Positions 49,724 to 56,345 of a stretch of 64,000 bases of DNA are shown piece by piece. Below the pieces are notes generated by a model. That model searched no databases. It was given only the letters and a program-made list of their open reading frames with translations, and had not been told where the DNA came from. The DNA is taken from positions 372,001-436,000 of the forward strand of contig CAVVZJ010000010.1 of assembly GCA_963752755.1 (NCBI GenBank), written 5' to 3'. Every line of letters begins with the position of its first letter. The first letter of the stretch is position 1. The stretch is from CAVVZJ01 sp963752755 (GTDB lineage Bacteria > Planctomycetota > Planctomycetia > Isosphaerales > Isosphaeraceae). The position numbers and the translations under genes were made by a program.

Positions 49724-49823
49724 GCCTAACGGCCAAGCTCAGCGGACCGGCCCGCCGAGTGTAACCGTTGCATGACCAGCAAGCGCAGCGGCGGGCCGGG
49801 TCCGCTGCAGCGCGAGGTTAGGC
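49724..49823 (-). repeat. attC site of cassette 12
   Basis: 100 bp; R'' at 49817-49823, R' at 49724-49730, arms of the common GGACCGGCCCGCCG type. Its R' side continues into an 18-base perfect inverted repeat partner (49713-49730 with 49508-49525), linking it to the composite site of cassette 13. Confidence 0.9.
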
Positions 49824-50118
49824 GGAGTCGGTGGCCAGGGAGAAGTCTCCGCTCTCGAAGCCGAGACGCAGCGGCCCTCCCCCGGCGACCGGTTGCCAGC
49901 CGCGTGCCAGCGCGAACCGGACGGCCTCGGCCACGAAGCGGGGTGTGACGATCAGCGGCTTGGCCGCAGGCTCGTCTGGCTCCAGCCAGTCTCGCCAACC
50001 CCAATCGACATAGAGGGGCGGCCCGCTGGCGCTCGCTGGGGATGACGACCAGCACGCCGTCGAACCGCCAACGGAACGGCTGTCCATCGACCACGATTCG
50101 CCGCATACCCTCCGCCAT
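49818..50118 (-). CDS. Cassette 12: small conserved hypothetical protein (one-base frame break)
   Basis: From ATG 50118 (MAEGMRRIVVDGQPFRWRFD) the frame runs well to VLVVIPSERQ and then needs a single-base shift near 50025 to continue as PPLYVDWGWRDWLEPDEPAA and FVAEAVRFALARGWQPVAGG. The whole is about 100 residues, ending at the TAA in the attC R'' core. GGCGGAGG follows the cassette boundary directly and can act as a ribosome binding site, though it is about 14 bases from the ATG. The Trp-rich domain is not assigned a function. No membrane helix or signal is seen. Confidence 0.65.
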
Positions 50119-50139
50119 CGCCTTGGTGCGTCCTCCGCC

Positions 50140-50239
50140 GCCTAACGACCAAGCTCAGCGGACCGGCCCGCCGAGGGAAAGCTTTGACTGACCAGAAATC
50201 GCCGCGGCGGGCCGGGTCCGCTGCAGCGCGAGGTTAGGC
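50140..50239 (-). repeat. attC site of cassette 11
   Basis: 100 bp; R'' at 50233-50239 and R' at 50140-50146. Arms GCGCTGCAGCGGACC / GGTCCGCTGAGC. The TAA in R'' ends the upstream membrane-protein gene. Confidence 0.9.
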
Positions 50240-50623
50240 GGCTCGGCCGCCCTGCCAGAGACAATACCCGGACCACGCCCCGATCGCCATCAGCGCGAGC
50301 CCCCCGACGACGAACCCGGGCCGCGACGGTGCCCGCTCCATCGAGCGCAGGGCCGTGTCGGGGGCCAGCAAGCAGACCAGGCCCTTGAGGACCATCAGCC
50401 AGCCGAACGCCGTCAACACCGCCCCGGGCCACGACCAGCCCCCGTGCCCGGCGACCACGGCCGCCCCGGGGGCCAGGCTCAGGGCGCCGTTGGCGAACGC
50501 CCCCGGCCGGCCGGCGCGATGGAGCCGGGCGAACACCTCCACCCAGTCGTCCGCCCGCATGATATGGGAGGCGCCGACGACCAGCGACGTGACGGCCACG
50601 AACCATTCGACGGCCCGCTCCAC
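50234..50623 (-). CDS. Cassette 11: four-helix membrane protein
   Basis: A 129-residue protein. The GTG at 50623 is chosen because GGGGAG lies 8 bases upstream and an ATG 30 bases earlier falls in the attC itself. Hydrophobic helices lie near residues 8-22 (FVAVTSLVVGASHIM), 44-60 (SLAPGAAVVAGHG), 63-85 (WPGAVLTAFGWLMVLKGLVC) and 105-122 (GFVVGGLALMAIGAWSGYCL). It is an inner-membrane protein of unknown function. The cassette boundary is 18 bases upstream of the start, and the stop is in the R'' core. Confidence 0.7.
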   Translation of the reverse strand: MERAVEWFVAVTSLVVGASHIMRADDWVEVFARLHRAGRPGAFANGALSLAPGAAVVAGHGGWSWPGAVLTAFGWLMVLKGLVCLLAPDTALRSMERAPSRPGFVVGGLALMAIGAWSGYCLWQGGRAA

Positions 50624-50640
50624 CTCAGGAACTCCCCGCC

Positions 50641-50740
50641 GCCTAACGACCAAGCTCAGCGGACCCGGCCGCCGAGAGTAACCCTGATGTTACCAGAAAG
50701 CGCCGCGGCGGGCCGGGTCCGCTGCAGCGCGAGGTTAGGC
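50641..50740 (-). repeat. attC site of cassette 10
   Basis: 100 bp; R'' at 50734-50740 and R' at 50641-50647. The stem next to the arms begins GGACCCGGCC, combining the two arm variants seen in the array. Confidence 0.9.
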
Positions 50741-50750
50741 CTCCCACCTG

Positions 50751-51437
50751 TCATCGAAACCGCCAGAAACCCTGAGACTCCCATACCGTTGGCCGAGCCC
50801 ATCCTTCGGGCAACGGCTTATCTTGCGGCCACAGGACCAACTGACCCTCAAGGTACTGGGCCGCGGGCCCAGACCCGGGCTTTAGGGCCACATCGGACTC
50901 GCTCTCGACCTCCCGATAGAGATCGCCCAGAGACGACACCTCACCCTCGCCCTCGCGCGAGGCGACCTCCAGCGCCGCCGCGAATGAGGCACCGCCGCGG
51001 AAGGCCGAAATCGCCGGGTGGCAGTCATTGGTGATGATACAATCGTCGGCTCCCAGCAGCTCACGGAACCGCCCCACCGCAGCGAGCATCACGAGTTGCC
51101 ACTCGGCCTCGGTTACGAAGTAAATCCAGCGGAGTGTGTGATACACCCAGACGGCATCATGCCCGAAAGTCAGCGAGAAGTCTGATGGCAGATCGAGAAA
51201 TGTATCCAAGGAGGGGAGATCAGGCCTCTGTGGGATCACCTGCTCAATGTCCGACCAGGGCCGCCACGTCGCCTTGCGGTCGGCGAGCTCAGCGAAGGCG
51301 AAGCCTCGATGGAGGCCGACTGCCACCACCTGCCGGAATGGCGCGTCCTCCTCACCGCGTTCCAGGCGTGCAACGCCCGGCAGGATTTCGCGGCTCGGCC
51401 CGCCGTATCGGATCAGCGCCGAGAAGTCGAGCCCCAT
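50751..51437 (-). CDS. Cassette 10: conserved hypothetical protein
   Basis: A 228-residue protein from ATG 51437, 12 bases after the crossover core, starting MGLDFSALIRYGGPSREILP. The N-terminal half has alternating strands (FRQVVAVGLHRGFAFAELAD) and a region with HDAVWVYHTLRWIYFVTEAE. CIITNDCHPAISAF in the second half has two Cys and a His. I do not recognise the family; related 'MGLDFSALIRYGGP' proteins appear to be planctomycete-specific, from memory. No signal or membrane helix. The gene ends 10 bases before the attC. Confidence 0.72.
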   Translation of the reverse strand: MGLDFSALIRYGGPSREILPGVARLERGEEDAPFRQVVAVGLHRGFAFAELADRKATWRPWSDIEQVIPQRPDLPSLDTFLDLPSDFSLTFGHDAVWVYHTLRWIYFVTEAEWQLVMLAAVGRFRELLGADDCIITNDCHPAISAFRGGASFAAALEVASREGEGEVSSLGDLYREVESESDVALKPGSGPAAQYLEGQLVLWPQDKPLPEGWARPTVWESQGFWRFR

Positions 51438-51448
51438 CGCATTCCGAA

Positions 51449-51548
51449 GCCTAACGCCAAAGCTCAGCGGACCGGCCCGCCGAGTGTGACCTTGATGTTA
51501 CCGGACAGCGCGGCGGCGGGCCGGGTCCGCTGCAGCGCGAGGTTAGGC
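51449..51548 (-). repeat. attC site of cassette 9
   Basis: 100 bp; R'' at 51542-51548 and R' at 51449-51455. The stop TAA of the upstream gene is inside R''. The R' side reads GGTCCGCTGAGCTTTGGC before GTTAGGC. Confidence 0.9.
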
Positions 51549-51845
51549 GGGGCCGCCTGTCGCTTCTGCCCAATGAGCATCGCACCAGGCCGAGGTGTAT
51601 GGCCCGTCCGGGGCGTGCCGCGTGTGCCCAGGTGCCCCGCAGACCTGACACCAACCGCAGTACCCGGGGGGAGGCTCGCGTACCTTGCCCAGGGGGCCGA
51701 CGCCGACCAGTGCCAGGACCTTCCACAGCCAGAGCGTCGCGTGGACGCTCAAGGCGACGCGCTCGACTCGCGGGCCCGTACGCGGCCGGCAGTAACATGG
51801 GGCCTGCGAGGCTTCAGACGCCCCACTGTCCGTGTCGCCACTCAA
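51543..51845 (-). CDS. Cassette 9: Cys/His-rich small protein
   Basis: A 100-residue protein. It probably starts at TTG 51845 (MSGDTDSGASEASQ), 16 bases after the crossover core with GGGGGG upstream; no ATG or GTG fits better. A short hydrophobic helix (SVHATLWLWKVLALVGVGPL) is followed by CGWCQVCGAPGHTRH and WCDAHW, four Cys and several His that could bind zinc. The function is unknown. The stop is the TAA in the attC R'' core. Confidence 0.62.
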   Translation of the reverse strand: MSGDTDSGASEASQAPCYCRPRTGPRVERVALSVHATLWLWKVLALVGVGPLGKVREPPPGYCGWCQVCGAPGHTRHAPDGPYTSAWCDAHWAEATGGPA

Positions 51846-51860
51846 GGGAGTCCCCCCGCC

Positions 51861-51959
51861 GCCTAACGACCAAGCTCAGCGGACCGGCCACATACCGGGA
51901 CGCTCCGCACGATCATAACGCGCCCGCGTGGCCGGGTCCGCTGCAGCGCGAGGTTAGGC
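51861..51959 (-). repeat. attC site of cassette 8
   Basis: 99 bp; R'' at 51953-51959 and R' at 51861-51867. The stem differs from its neighbours (GGCCACATACC / CGCGTGGCCGGG) but the arms and cores are conserved. The upstream gene reads through this site and stops inside it. Confidence 0.9.
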
Positions 51960-52407
51960 GGGCTCCCCGCAGCGGCACCAGCGGGCATGTAGGCGAATCG
52001 GCCGGGCACGCGAACCCCGCCGGGACGCCCCCGGACGCGAGGCATGACCGCGCCAACGCATGGACCGTGCAGCCGATGTGGAAAGTCCGCTCGGCCGGCT
52101 CCCAGAGCAGGACCAGTTCGGGGTGCTGGAGCAGGTGCTCGAAGTAGCCTGGCCCCCATTCGGCCAGCCCCCAGGCGTCGTCCGGCGGGAGGAATCGACC
52201 GCCTCGGACCGCCGGCACCTCGTCCCAACCGTCGAGCCGCCCCGCTTCGTCCGGCTGGGGCGCGAAGAAATGGACCTCGCGTCGCTGATCCCAGAGGCCG
52301 GCGATCGAGAGGCGGTCGGCCTCCGAGAGCGTGGCCCACCAGCGACGAGCGACATCCAGCGATGCCGGAGGGATTGCCGCCAGCAGATCGCCTGGGAGTT
52401 CGACCAT
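51913..52407 (-). CDS. Cassette 8: conserved hypothetical protein running into its attC
   Basis: A 164-residue protein from ATG 52407 (MVELPGDLLAAIPPASLDVA), which follows the cassette boundary by 18 bases with AGGAG between. The body includes RRWWATLSEADRLSIAGLWD and LLWEPAERTFHIGCTVHALA, a pattern I associate with small uncharacterised planctomycete proteins. The frame does not stop at the R'' core: it continues through it as RLTSRCSGPGHAGAL and ends at 51913 within the attC. The last 15 residues are therefore encoded by recombination-site DNA. The function is unknown. Confidence 0.7.
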   Translation of the reverse strand: MVELPGDLLAAIPPASLDVARRWWATLSEADRLSIAGLWDQRREVHFFAPQPDEAGRLDGWDEVPAVRGGRFLPPDDAWGLAEWGPGYFEHLLQHPELVLLWEPAERTFHIGCTVHALARSCLASGGVPAGFACPADSPTCPLVPLRGARLTSRCSGPGHAGAL

Positions 52408-52424
52408 CGCGGTTGTCTCCTGCC

Positions 52425-52523
52425 GCCTAACGACAAAGCTCAGCGGACCCGGCCGCCCGATGAGCACTCGAAAACGGGAAAACCGCCGCGGCGGCCGGGG
52501 TCCGCTGCAGCGCAAGGTTAGGC
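52425..52523 (-). repeat. attC site of cassette 7
   Basis: 99 bp; R'' at 52517-52523, R' at 52425-52431. Belongs to the second stem type (GGACCCGGCCGCC / GGCGGCCGGGGTCC) shared with the site of cassette 2. Confidence 0.9.
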
Positions 52524-52826
52524 GTCGGCCTCCTCGGGCAGCCGCAAGAGGCACCGCAAGTCGCCCAACGCATCGCGGACATGGGCCATCTCGTGCAGGG
52601 CCTCGCCGAACGACTCCCAGCCCCCGAGCCGCGTCAACTCCTCGACGACTGCCGAGGCGGCACGCTCGGCGTCGGCCATCGTATCACCGGCACGCTCGCG
52701 CCACGAGTCGGCGAACCGAGCGGCGACCCAGGCTGCCGGGGAGGTGCCCTCCGGCAGGCTGCCACTCGACGAAAGCGCCCGCTCGATCCAGTTGGCGAGG
52801 ACGGTTTCGACTTCGTCGGTGGCCAT
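52518..52826 (-). CDS. Cassette 7: small helical protein
   Basis: A 102-residue protein from ATG 52826 (MATDEVETVLANWIERALSS), 11 bases after the crossover core. It is predicted all-helical: RFADSWRERAGDTMADAERA, then VVEELTRLGGWESFGEALHE. The C-terminus reads RCLLRLPEEADA with the stop TAA in the attC R'' core. No membrane helix, signal or known motif is seen. An immunity or antitoxin-like role would fit the size but has no direct support. Confidence 0.68.
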   Translation of the reverse strand: MATDEVETVLANWIERALSSSGSLPEGTSPAAWVAARFADSWRERAGDTMADAERAASAVVEELTRLGGWESFGEALHEMAHVRDALGDLRCLLRLPEEADA

Positions 52827-52837
52827 CGCTCGACGCC

Positions 52838-52937
52838 GCCTAACGACCAAGCTCGGCGGACCGGCCCGCCGAGGACAACCGTTGCATGACCAGAAACCGC
52901 CGCGGCGGGCCGGGTCCGCTGCAGCGCGAAGTTAGGC
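52838..52937 (-). repeat. attC site of cassette 6
   Basis: 100 bp; R'' at 52931-52937, R' at 52838-52844. One base in the R' arm differs from its neighbours (GCTCGGCGGACC instead of GCTCAGCGGACC). Confidence 0.9.
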
Positions 52938-52944
52938 GGCTCGT

Positions 52945-53817
52945 CTACGCATGAACATGCCCACGAAGACGTGAGCATGCCACCCTGCCAAGCGAACCGG
53001 GTCTTGAAGACTTCGCCCAAACCACCCGCTGTCGCCCGAGTGCAAGGCAGAGCACGCCAATTGCGGTCAGCAGGAAAGTGCCAGGCTCGGGGACGACAAC
53101 GTACGGGGTCTGTGTGAAGGTAGCAGAGCGATTCATCGTGCTCCCATCAGGGTTCACCGCGTATACCCCCTCCCGGAAAATATACGACCGACCAACTTGC
53201 AATACCCCATCGGGGACCGTGATCGACGCCGTTGTGCCAGCGGGACCGACCGGGACCGACGAGAGCCAGTCGGTGTACAATTGGTCGTGAGTGGCGAAGT
53301 CGATGATGCGGATCCCATTCACGAGCGTGCCCGCGAAGGCGGTCAGGTCCGGCCACTCCCACATGAGCGTTGGATTCAAGCCCGTGCCCACGACTCGGAG
53401 GTTGTCGACGAGGGGGAGAAGTTGAGGAATGCTGATCGGAGATGTCACGGCCGAGGCGGATTCGGTCCCCCTGGTCGCGGTAATCGTCCAGGCCCCTGTG
53501 AGAGCCGGGTCGAACGGAAAGACGGCTTCATAGAGGTCGGGGAAGATGGTTTCCGGCGTGAATGTGAGGCCGAGGACTGTCCCCCCTTGGGTCGCCGTTA
53601 CTGTCGTCGGCGAGCCCGAGGGACTGACGAAGGCGCCGACCTGTTGGACATCACCTTCCGGGAGCCCGAGCGGATTGGGCCCGGTGTGATCCCGGAAATT
53701 GAAAGGGTTCGTGATGACGATGCCCGCGGCTACCGGGCGGGTACCCAGTTCAGTGAAAGCCACTGCAATCAGGGCCATCGCCGCCAACAGTCTTGTCTTC
53801 AGTCCAGGAGAGTTCAT
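52945..53817 (-). CDS. Cassette 6: PEP-CTERM exported protein
   Basis: A 290-residue protein from ATG 53817, with GGCGGAGG right after the cassette boundary. Residues 1-32 are a signal peptide (LLAAMALIAVAFTELG). Near residue 255 is a PEP-CTERM sorting signal: VPEPGTFLLTAIGVLCLALG followed by RQR. This means cleavage by an exosortase and delivery to the surface or exopolysaccharide. The middle is beta-rich. After the sorting signal 24 extra residues run to the stop, which includes part of a hairpin repeat (GRVACSRLRGHVHA), so the original stop was probably earlier. It is the largest cargo gene in the array. Confidence 0.8.
   Translation of the reverse strand: MNSPGLKTRLLAAMALIAVAFTELGTRPVAAGIVITNPFNFRDHTGPNPLGLPEGDVQQVGAFVSPSGSPTTVTATQGGTVLGLTFTPETIFPDLYEAVFPFDPALTGAWTITATRGTESASAVTSPISIPQLLPLVDNLRVVGTGLNPTLMWEWPDLTAFAGTLVNGIRIIDFATHDQLYTDWLSSVPVGPAGTTASITVPDGVLQVGRSYIFREGVYAVNPDGSTMNRSATFTQTPYVVVPEPGTFLLTAIGVLCLALGRQRVVWAKSSRPGSLGRVACSRLRGHVHA
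52950..52986. repeat. Hairpin repeat shared by two cassettes, copy 1
   Basis: GCATGAACATGCCCACGAAG, then ACGTGAGCATGCCACC, contains the inverted pair CATGCCCACG/CGTG.GCATG. The same unit occurs at 55396-55432. Here it encodes the C-terminal tail of the PEP-CTERM protein, so it was probably inserted at or near the original stop. Confidence 0.6.
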
Positions 53818-53832
53818 GATCGAGCCTCCGCC

Positions 53833-53932
53833 GCCTAACGCCAAAGCTCAGCGGACCGGCCCGCCGAGTGAAGCATGGAAGTCAGAGACACACGCCGCGG
53901 CGGGCCGGGTCCGCTGCAGCGCGAGGTTAGGC
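53833..53932 (-). repeat. attC site of cassette 5
   Basis: 100 bp; R'' at 53926-53932 and R' at 53833-53839; arms and stem of the common type. Confidence 0.9.
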
Positions 53933-53977
53933 GTCCAGACCGAGGCCGAAAGCCTTCCCCAGTCACCGACCGGCCGA

Positions 53978-54436
53978 TCATGGGTATAGCCCCGGAATTG
54001 AGAGTTTCAACGCCTTGGCAATCTCTTTGCAATGGGTTGACTGCTCATGACCGAGAGAATTCGACCAACCGATAAGATTTTGCGATGCCACATCGATAGA
54101 CTCAAGTGATGGGACCAGTTTTACGGTGGCAAACAGTCGGTACCAAGGGATAACGAGCGAATATGCTCGGAGATCCGATGCCATCTTTCGAATCTCAAGC
54201 GATGCCTCTTCCATTTTCTCCGGCGGCTTCCCAACTACGCCGCCGCTTTGCAGTTGGGATGGGATTGGAGTCAGAGGTATGAAGTTCGCATAGAATGTCA
54301 AGGCATGAGCAATTCTTCCAACTGTGCGCCGCATCTCTTGAATCGGTTCGATGAAAATCCGTTGGAGAAGTTGCCCGCCGACGAAGACGGCGACTCCGAG
54401 AAGTGCTGTGAGGGCGATCTTGACACCTTCGGACAT
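53978..54436 (-). CDS. Cassette 5: single-pass membrane protein
   Basis: A 152-residue protein from ATG 54436 (MSEGVKIALTALLGVAVFVG). A membrane helix covers residues 5-25, followed by amphipathic helices (FIEPIQEMRRTVGRIAHALT; EASLEIRKMASDLRAYSLVI). The N-terminus is probably outside or buried and the helical domain cytoplasmic. A GGAGG-like site lies 15 bases upstream. The gene ends 45 bases before its attC. The function is unknown; the layout (N-terminal helix plus helical domain) is shared with many small uncharacterised membrane proteins. Confidence 0.7.
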   Translation of the reverse strand: MSEGVKIALTALLGVAVFVGGQLLQRIFIEPIQEMRRTVGRIAHALTFYANFIPLTPIPSQLQSGGVVGKPPEKMEEASLEIRKMASDLRAYSLVIPWYRLFATVKLVPSLESIDVASQNLIGWSNSLGHEQSTHCKEIAKALKLSIPGLYP

Positions 54437-54460
54437 CTCGAACACCGTCCTCCAGAAGCC

Positions 54461-54560
54461 GCCTAACGCCAAAGCTCAGCGGACCGGCCCGCCGAGCGAA
54501 ACCATCGAACTACCGGGAGCCGATGCGGCGGGCCGGGTCCGCTGCAGCGCGAGGTTAGGC
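54461..54560 (-). repeat. attC site of cassette 4
   Basis: 100 bp; R'' at 54554-54560, R' at 54461-54467; arms and stem of the common type. Confidence 0.9.
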
Positions 54561-54583
54561 GGCTGTCACTGTGTCGACCGCAA

Positions 54584-54868
54584 TCATACCGCCTCCGTGT
54601 CCTGTGCATCGCTGGAGTGGCGTATCCCCTCCCGCTCAAGGACTGCCCTCAGTTGTTCGGGATCGAGACTGTTCCAGACCAGTCCGCACCCCAGGCAGGC
54701 CCGGAACTGACCCTGCATCCTGGCGGCGGTCGATTGCCCGAAGCGCCAGAGGAGATGCTGCAGCCAAGGGATCCCATCGGGCTGGAACGACCCTTGGCGT
54801 GTCATCTCATCGATGATGCCAGCGATCGTGCGATCCTTACCACATCGAGGGCAGAGATCGGGCTTCAT
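54584..54868 (-). CDS. Cassette 4: zinc-ribbon protein
   Basis: A 94-residue protein from ATG 54868; GGCGGAGGTAGGAG between the cassette boundary and the start is a very strong ribosome binding site. The chain begins MKPDLCPRCGKDRTIAG and later has FRACLGCGLVWNSLDPEQL, so two CxxC pairs can hold one zinc ion. It is related to the next cassette's protein (CPRCGKEDH ... HACISCGLVWSEVSADDL). Such ribbons usually bind nucleic acid or proteins; no specific role can be named. Confidence 0.75.
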   Translation of the reverse strand: MKPDLCPRCGKDRTIAGIIDEMTRQGSFQPDGIPWLQHLLWRFGQSTAARMQGQFRACLGCGLVWNSLDPEQLRAVLEREGIRHSSDAQDTEAV

Positions 54869-54892
54869 CTCCTACCTCCGCCGCCTAACGAA

Positions 54893-54981
54893 TAAGCTCA
54901 GCGGACCCGGCTGCCCGAGGAGCACACGACTGACCGGAAGCCTTGCCGGCGGCCGGGGTCCGCTGCCGCGCCGGGTTAGGC
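54893..54981 (-). repeat. attC site of cassette 3
   Basis: 89 bp, the shortest site; R'' at 54975-54981 and R' at 54893-54899. The R'' arm is altered (GCGCGGCAGCGGACC instead of GCGCTGCAGCGGACC) and the stem is shortened. Confidence 0.85.
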
Positions 54982-55014
54982 GGCGGCCGACACCCGCGGC
55001 TCGGGCTTCGACGA

Positions 55015-55272
55015 CTACGGTTGGGTGCGGCCGTCGCTTTTCATCAGCGCCGACAAGTCATCGGCTGAAACCTCGGACCAGACGAGGCCGCAGGAGATAC
55101 AGGCGTGGAATGGTTGCTGTACCGTGACTCCGTGCTCGAAGAGCCTGGGGAGTAGGCGGAGGTCATCGGGACAGAAAGTCTGCGAGAAGCTGCGGCCGCC
55201 GTAGCCGAGCGACATCCCGCCCCTCAGATGGTCTTCTTTGCCGCAACGGGGGCACTTGGAATCGCTCATCAA
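55015..55272 (-). CDS. Cassette 3: zinc-ribbon protein, related to cassette 4
   Basis: An 85-residue protein from ATG 55272 (MMSDSKCPRCGKEDHLRGG) or two codons later at 55269; GGCGGAGG lies about 6 bases upstream and starts right at the cassette boundary. CPRCG near the N-terminus and CISCGLVWSEVSADDLSAL near the C-terminus give a two-pair zinc site. The shared C..CGLVW...D...L ending with the neighbour indicates a common ancestor. The function is unknown. Confidence 0.75.
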   Translation of the reverse strand: MMSDSKCPRCGKEDHLRGGMSLGYGGRSFSQTFCPDDLRLLPRLFEHGVTVQQPFHACISCGLVWSEVSADDLSALMKSDGRTQP

Positions 55273-55281
55273 ACCTCCGCC

Positions 55282-55380
55282 GCCTAACGACCAAGCTCAG
55301 CGGACCCGGCCGCCCGAGGAGCACTCGACAACGGGAAAACCGTGGCGGCGGCCGGGGTCCGCTGCAGCGCGAGGTTAGGC
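55282..55380 (-). repeat. attC site of cassette 2
   Basis: 99 bp; R'' at 55374-55380 and R' at 55282-55288; second stem type (GGACCCGGCCGCC), nearly identical to the site of cassette 7, including the AGGAGCACTCGACAACGGG-like loop. Confidence 0.9.
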
Positions 55381-55395
55381 GGTTCGACCGACGCG

Positions 55396-55432
55396 TGAAC
55401 ATGCCCACGTTTTCGTGGGCATGCCACCCATC
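55396..55432. repeat. Hairpin repeat shared by two cassettes, copy 2
   Basis: GTGAACATGCCCACG, TTTT, CGTGGGCATGCCACC forms a strong hairpin; the related unit lies at 52950-52986. It follows the second gene of cassette 2 and could act as a terminator-like element. Confidence 0.6.
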
Positions 55433-55459
55433 CAGCACAACCGTGAGGGATGATGCTCA

Positions 55460-55759
55460 TCACTCTACTCCGGTCCCCTGGCAAACGGAGCACGTACCCT
55501 GTCTAGTCCACACTCCGTCTTCTCCTCCCAGGTTGGTCATCACTTCGACCTGGCCGGTACCCCCGCATTCCCTGCAAGTGCCGCCCGGCAATCGCAAATC
55601 GCCGTTGCGGGCGGCCTCCTTCACCCCATTGTATGCGTCCTTGGTCATCTCTGAGACCACGCCGTATCCCACGGCGCCCGCCACGGCCAGCACGACCGCG
55701 ACTATCGCGTTCCGACTTGGCTTCGACGGTTCCGACTTCGTCGGCTCTGGGTTCGACAT
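55460..55759 (-). CDS. Cassette 2, second gene: membrane-anchored zinc-finger protein
   Basis: A 99-residue protein from ATG 55759 (MSNPEPTKSEPSKPSRNAIV). One membrane helix (AIVAVVLAVAGAVGYGVVSE) precedes a C-terminal DnaJ-type zinc motif: GTCRECGGTGQVEV then GTCSVCQGTGVE, two CxxCxGTG units. DnaJ proper has four units; with two, this is more like small redox or zinc-scaffold proteins. It shares the cassette with the gene at 55841-56203 and no attC lies between them, so it is an unusual two-gene cassette. Confidence 0.7.
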   Translation of the reverse strand: MSNPEPTKSEPSKPSRNAIVAVVLAVAGAVGYGVVSEMTKDAYNGVKEAARNGDLRLPGGTCRECGGTGQVEVMTNLGGEDGVWTRQGTCSVCQGTGVE

Positions 55760-55840
55760 CACTGAGACTCCGTGGAGACTTGATGCGAGTGATGTGTCCG
55801 GTGGGCTATTGTCGCATCCGGGGCGTGCCACCCGCCGCGC

Positions 55841-56203
55841 TCAAGGGAAGTGATGGATGTTGCCCTGACCGTCTGTGAAGCTCAATCCGAACCCCGTCTT
55901 ACCGGCGCTGAGGTTCATCATGTTCGCCCCACTGGCATCATACATGTTAATGGCAGTGCCTCCTGGATCGGCCTTCAAGCTGATGCCAACCTTGCTCCCG
56001 CCAGGGTCGGTGATGATGATTTCTCCGGGCTTGAGGTCGGGGTTGGCCAGCATGGCTGCTCCGCAGGCCAACGTGACGAAGACGCCGAGGAGTGATGCGA
56101 ACCCGAGTCCGGTCAGCCGCCGGACCTTGCGGGCCAGGAGACGATTCTCCGCCTCCAATTGGGTAAGCCGCTCAACGATACGTTCGGGTGAAGCCTCGAG
56201 CAT
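55841..56203 (-). CDS. Cassette 2, first gene: coiled-coil membrane protein with beta tail
   Basis: A 120-residue protein from ATG 56203 (MLEASPERIVERLTQLEAEN), starting about 24 bases after the cassette boundary. Residues 5-28 are a coiled coil, 30-52 a membrane helix (GFASLLGVFVTLACGAAMLA), and 55-120 a repetitive beta domain (ITDPGGSKVGISLKADPGGT, GANMMNLSAGKTGFGLSFTD). Proteins of this arrangement are found beside varied genes; the role is unknown. The beta domain should face the periplasm. Confidence 0.72.
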   Translation of the reverse strand: MLEASPERIVERLTQLEAENRLLARKVRRLTGLGFASLLGVFVTLACGAAMLANPDLKPGEIIITDPGGSKVGISLKADPGGTAINMYDASGANMMNLSAGKTGFGLSFTDGQGNIHHFP

Positions 56204-56227
56204 GATAGCCCCCTGTGCGATGGAGCC

Positions 56228-56327
56228 GCCTAACGCTTGAGTTCAGCGGACCGGCCCGCATAGGGTCAGCGTCCGCACGACCTGAAAGTGAACTGCGGGC
56301 CGGGTCCGCTGCAACGATGGGTTAGGC
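56228..56327 (-). repeat. attC site of cassette 1 (next to the presumed attI)
   Basis: 100 bp; R'' at 56321-56327, R' at 56228-56234. The stem (GGACCGGCCCGCATAGGG) and the R'' arm (CATCGTTGCAGCGGACC) are the most divergent of the full-length sites, but both cores are perfect. Confidence 0.85.
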
Positions 56328-56345
56328 GGCGGCTCCTCCGATCGG

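Noticed and set aside
49558..49764. Plus-strand 68-codon frame in cassette 13
   Set aside because: It runs into the neighbouring attC, is opposite to all other cassettes and lacks a ribosome binding site.
48107..56327. Shared peptide LTSRCSGPG / AKLSGPARR in many short frames
   Set aside because: These are translations of the attC sites in different frames, not a protein domain. Only the cassette 8 gene plausibly includes one.
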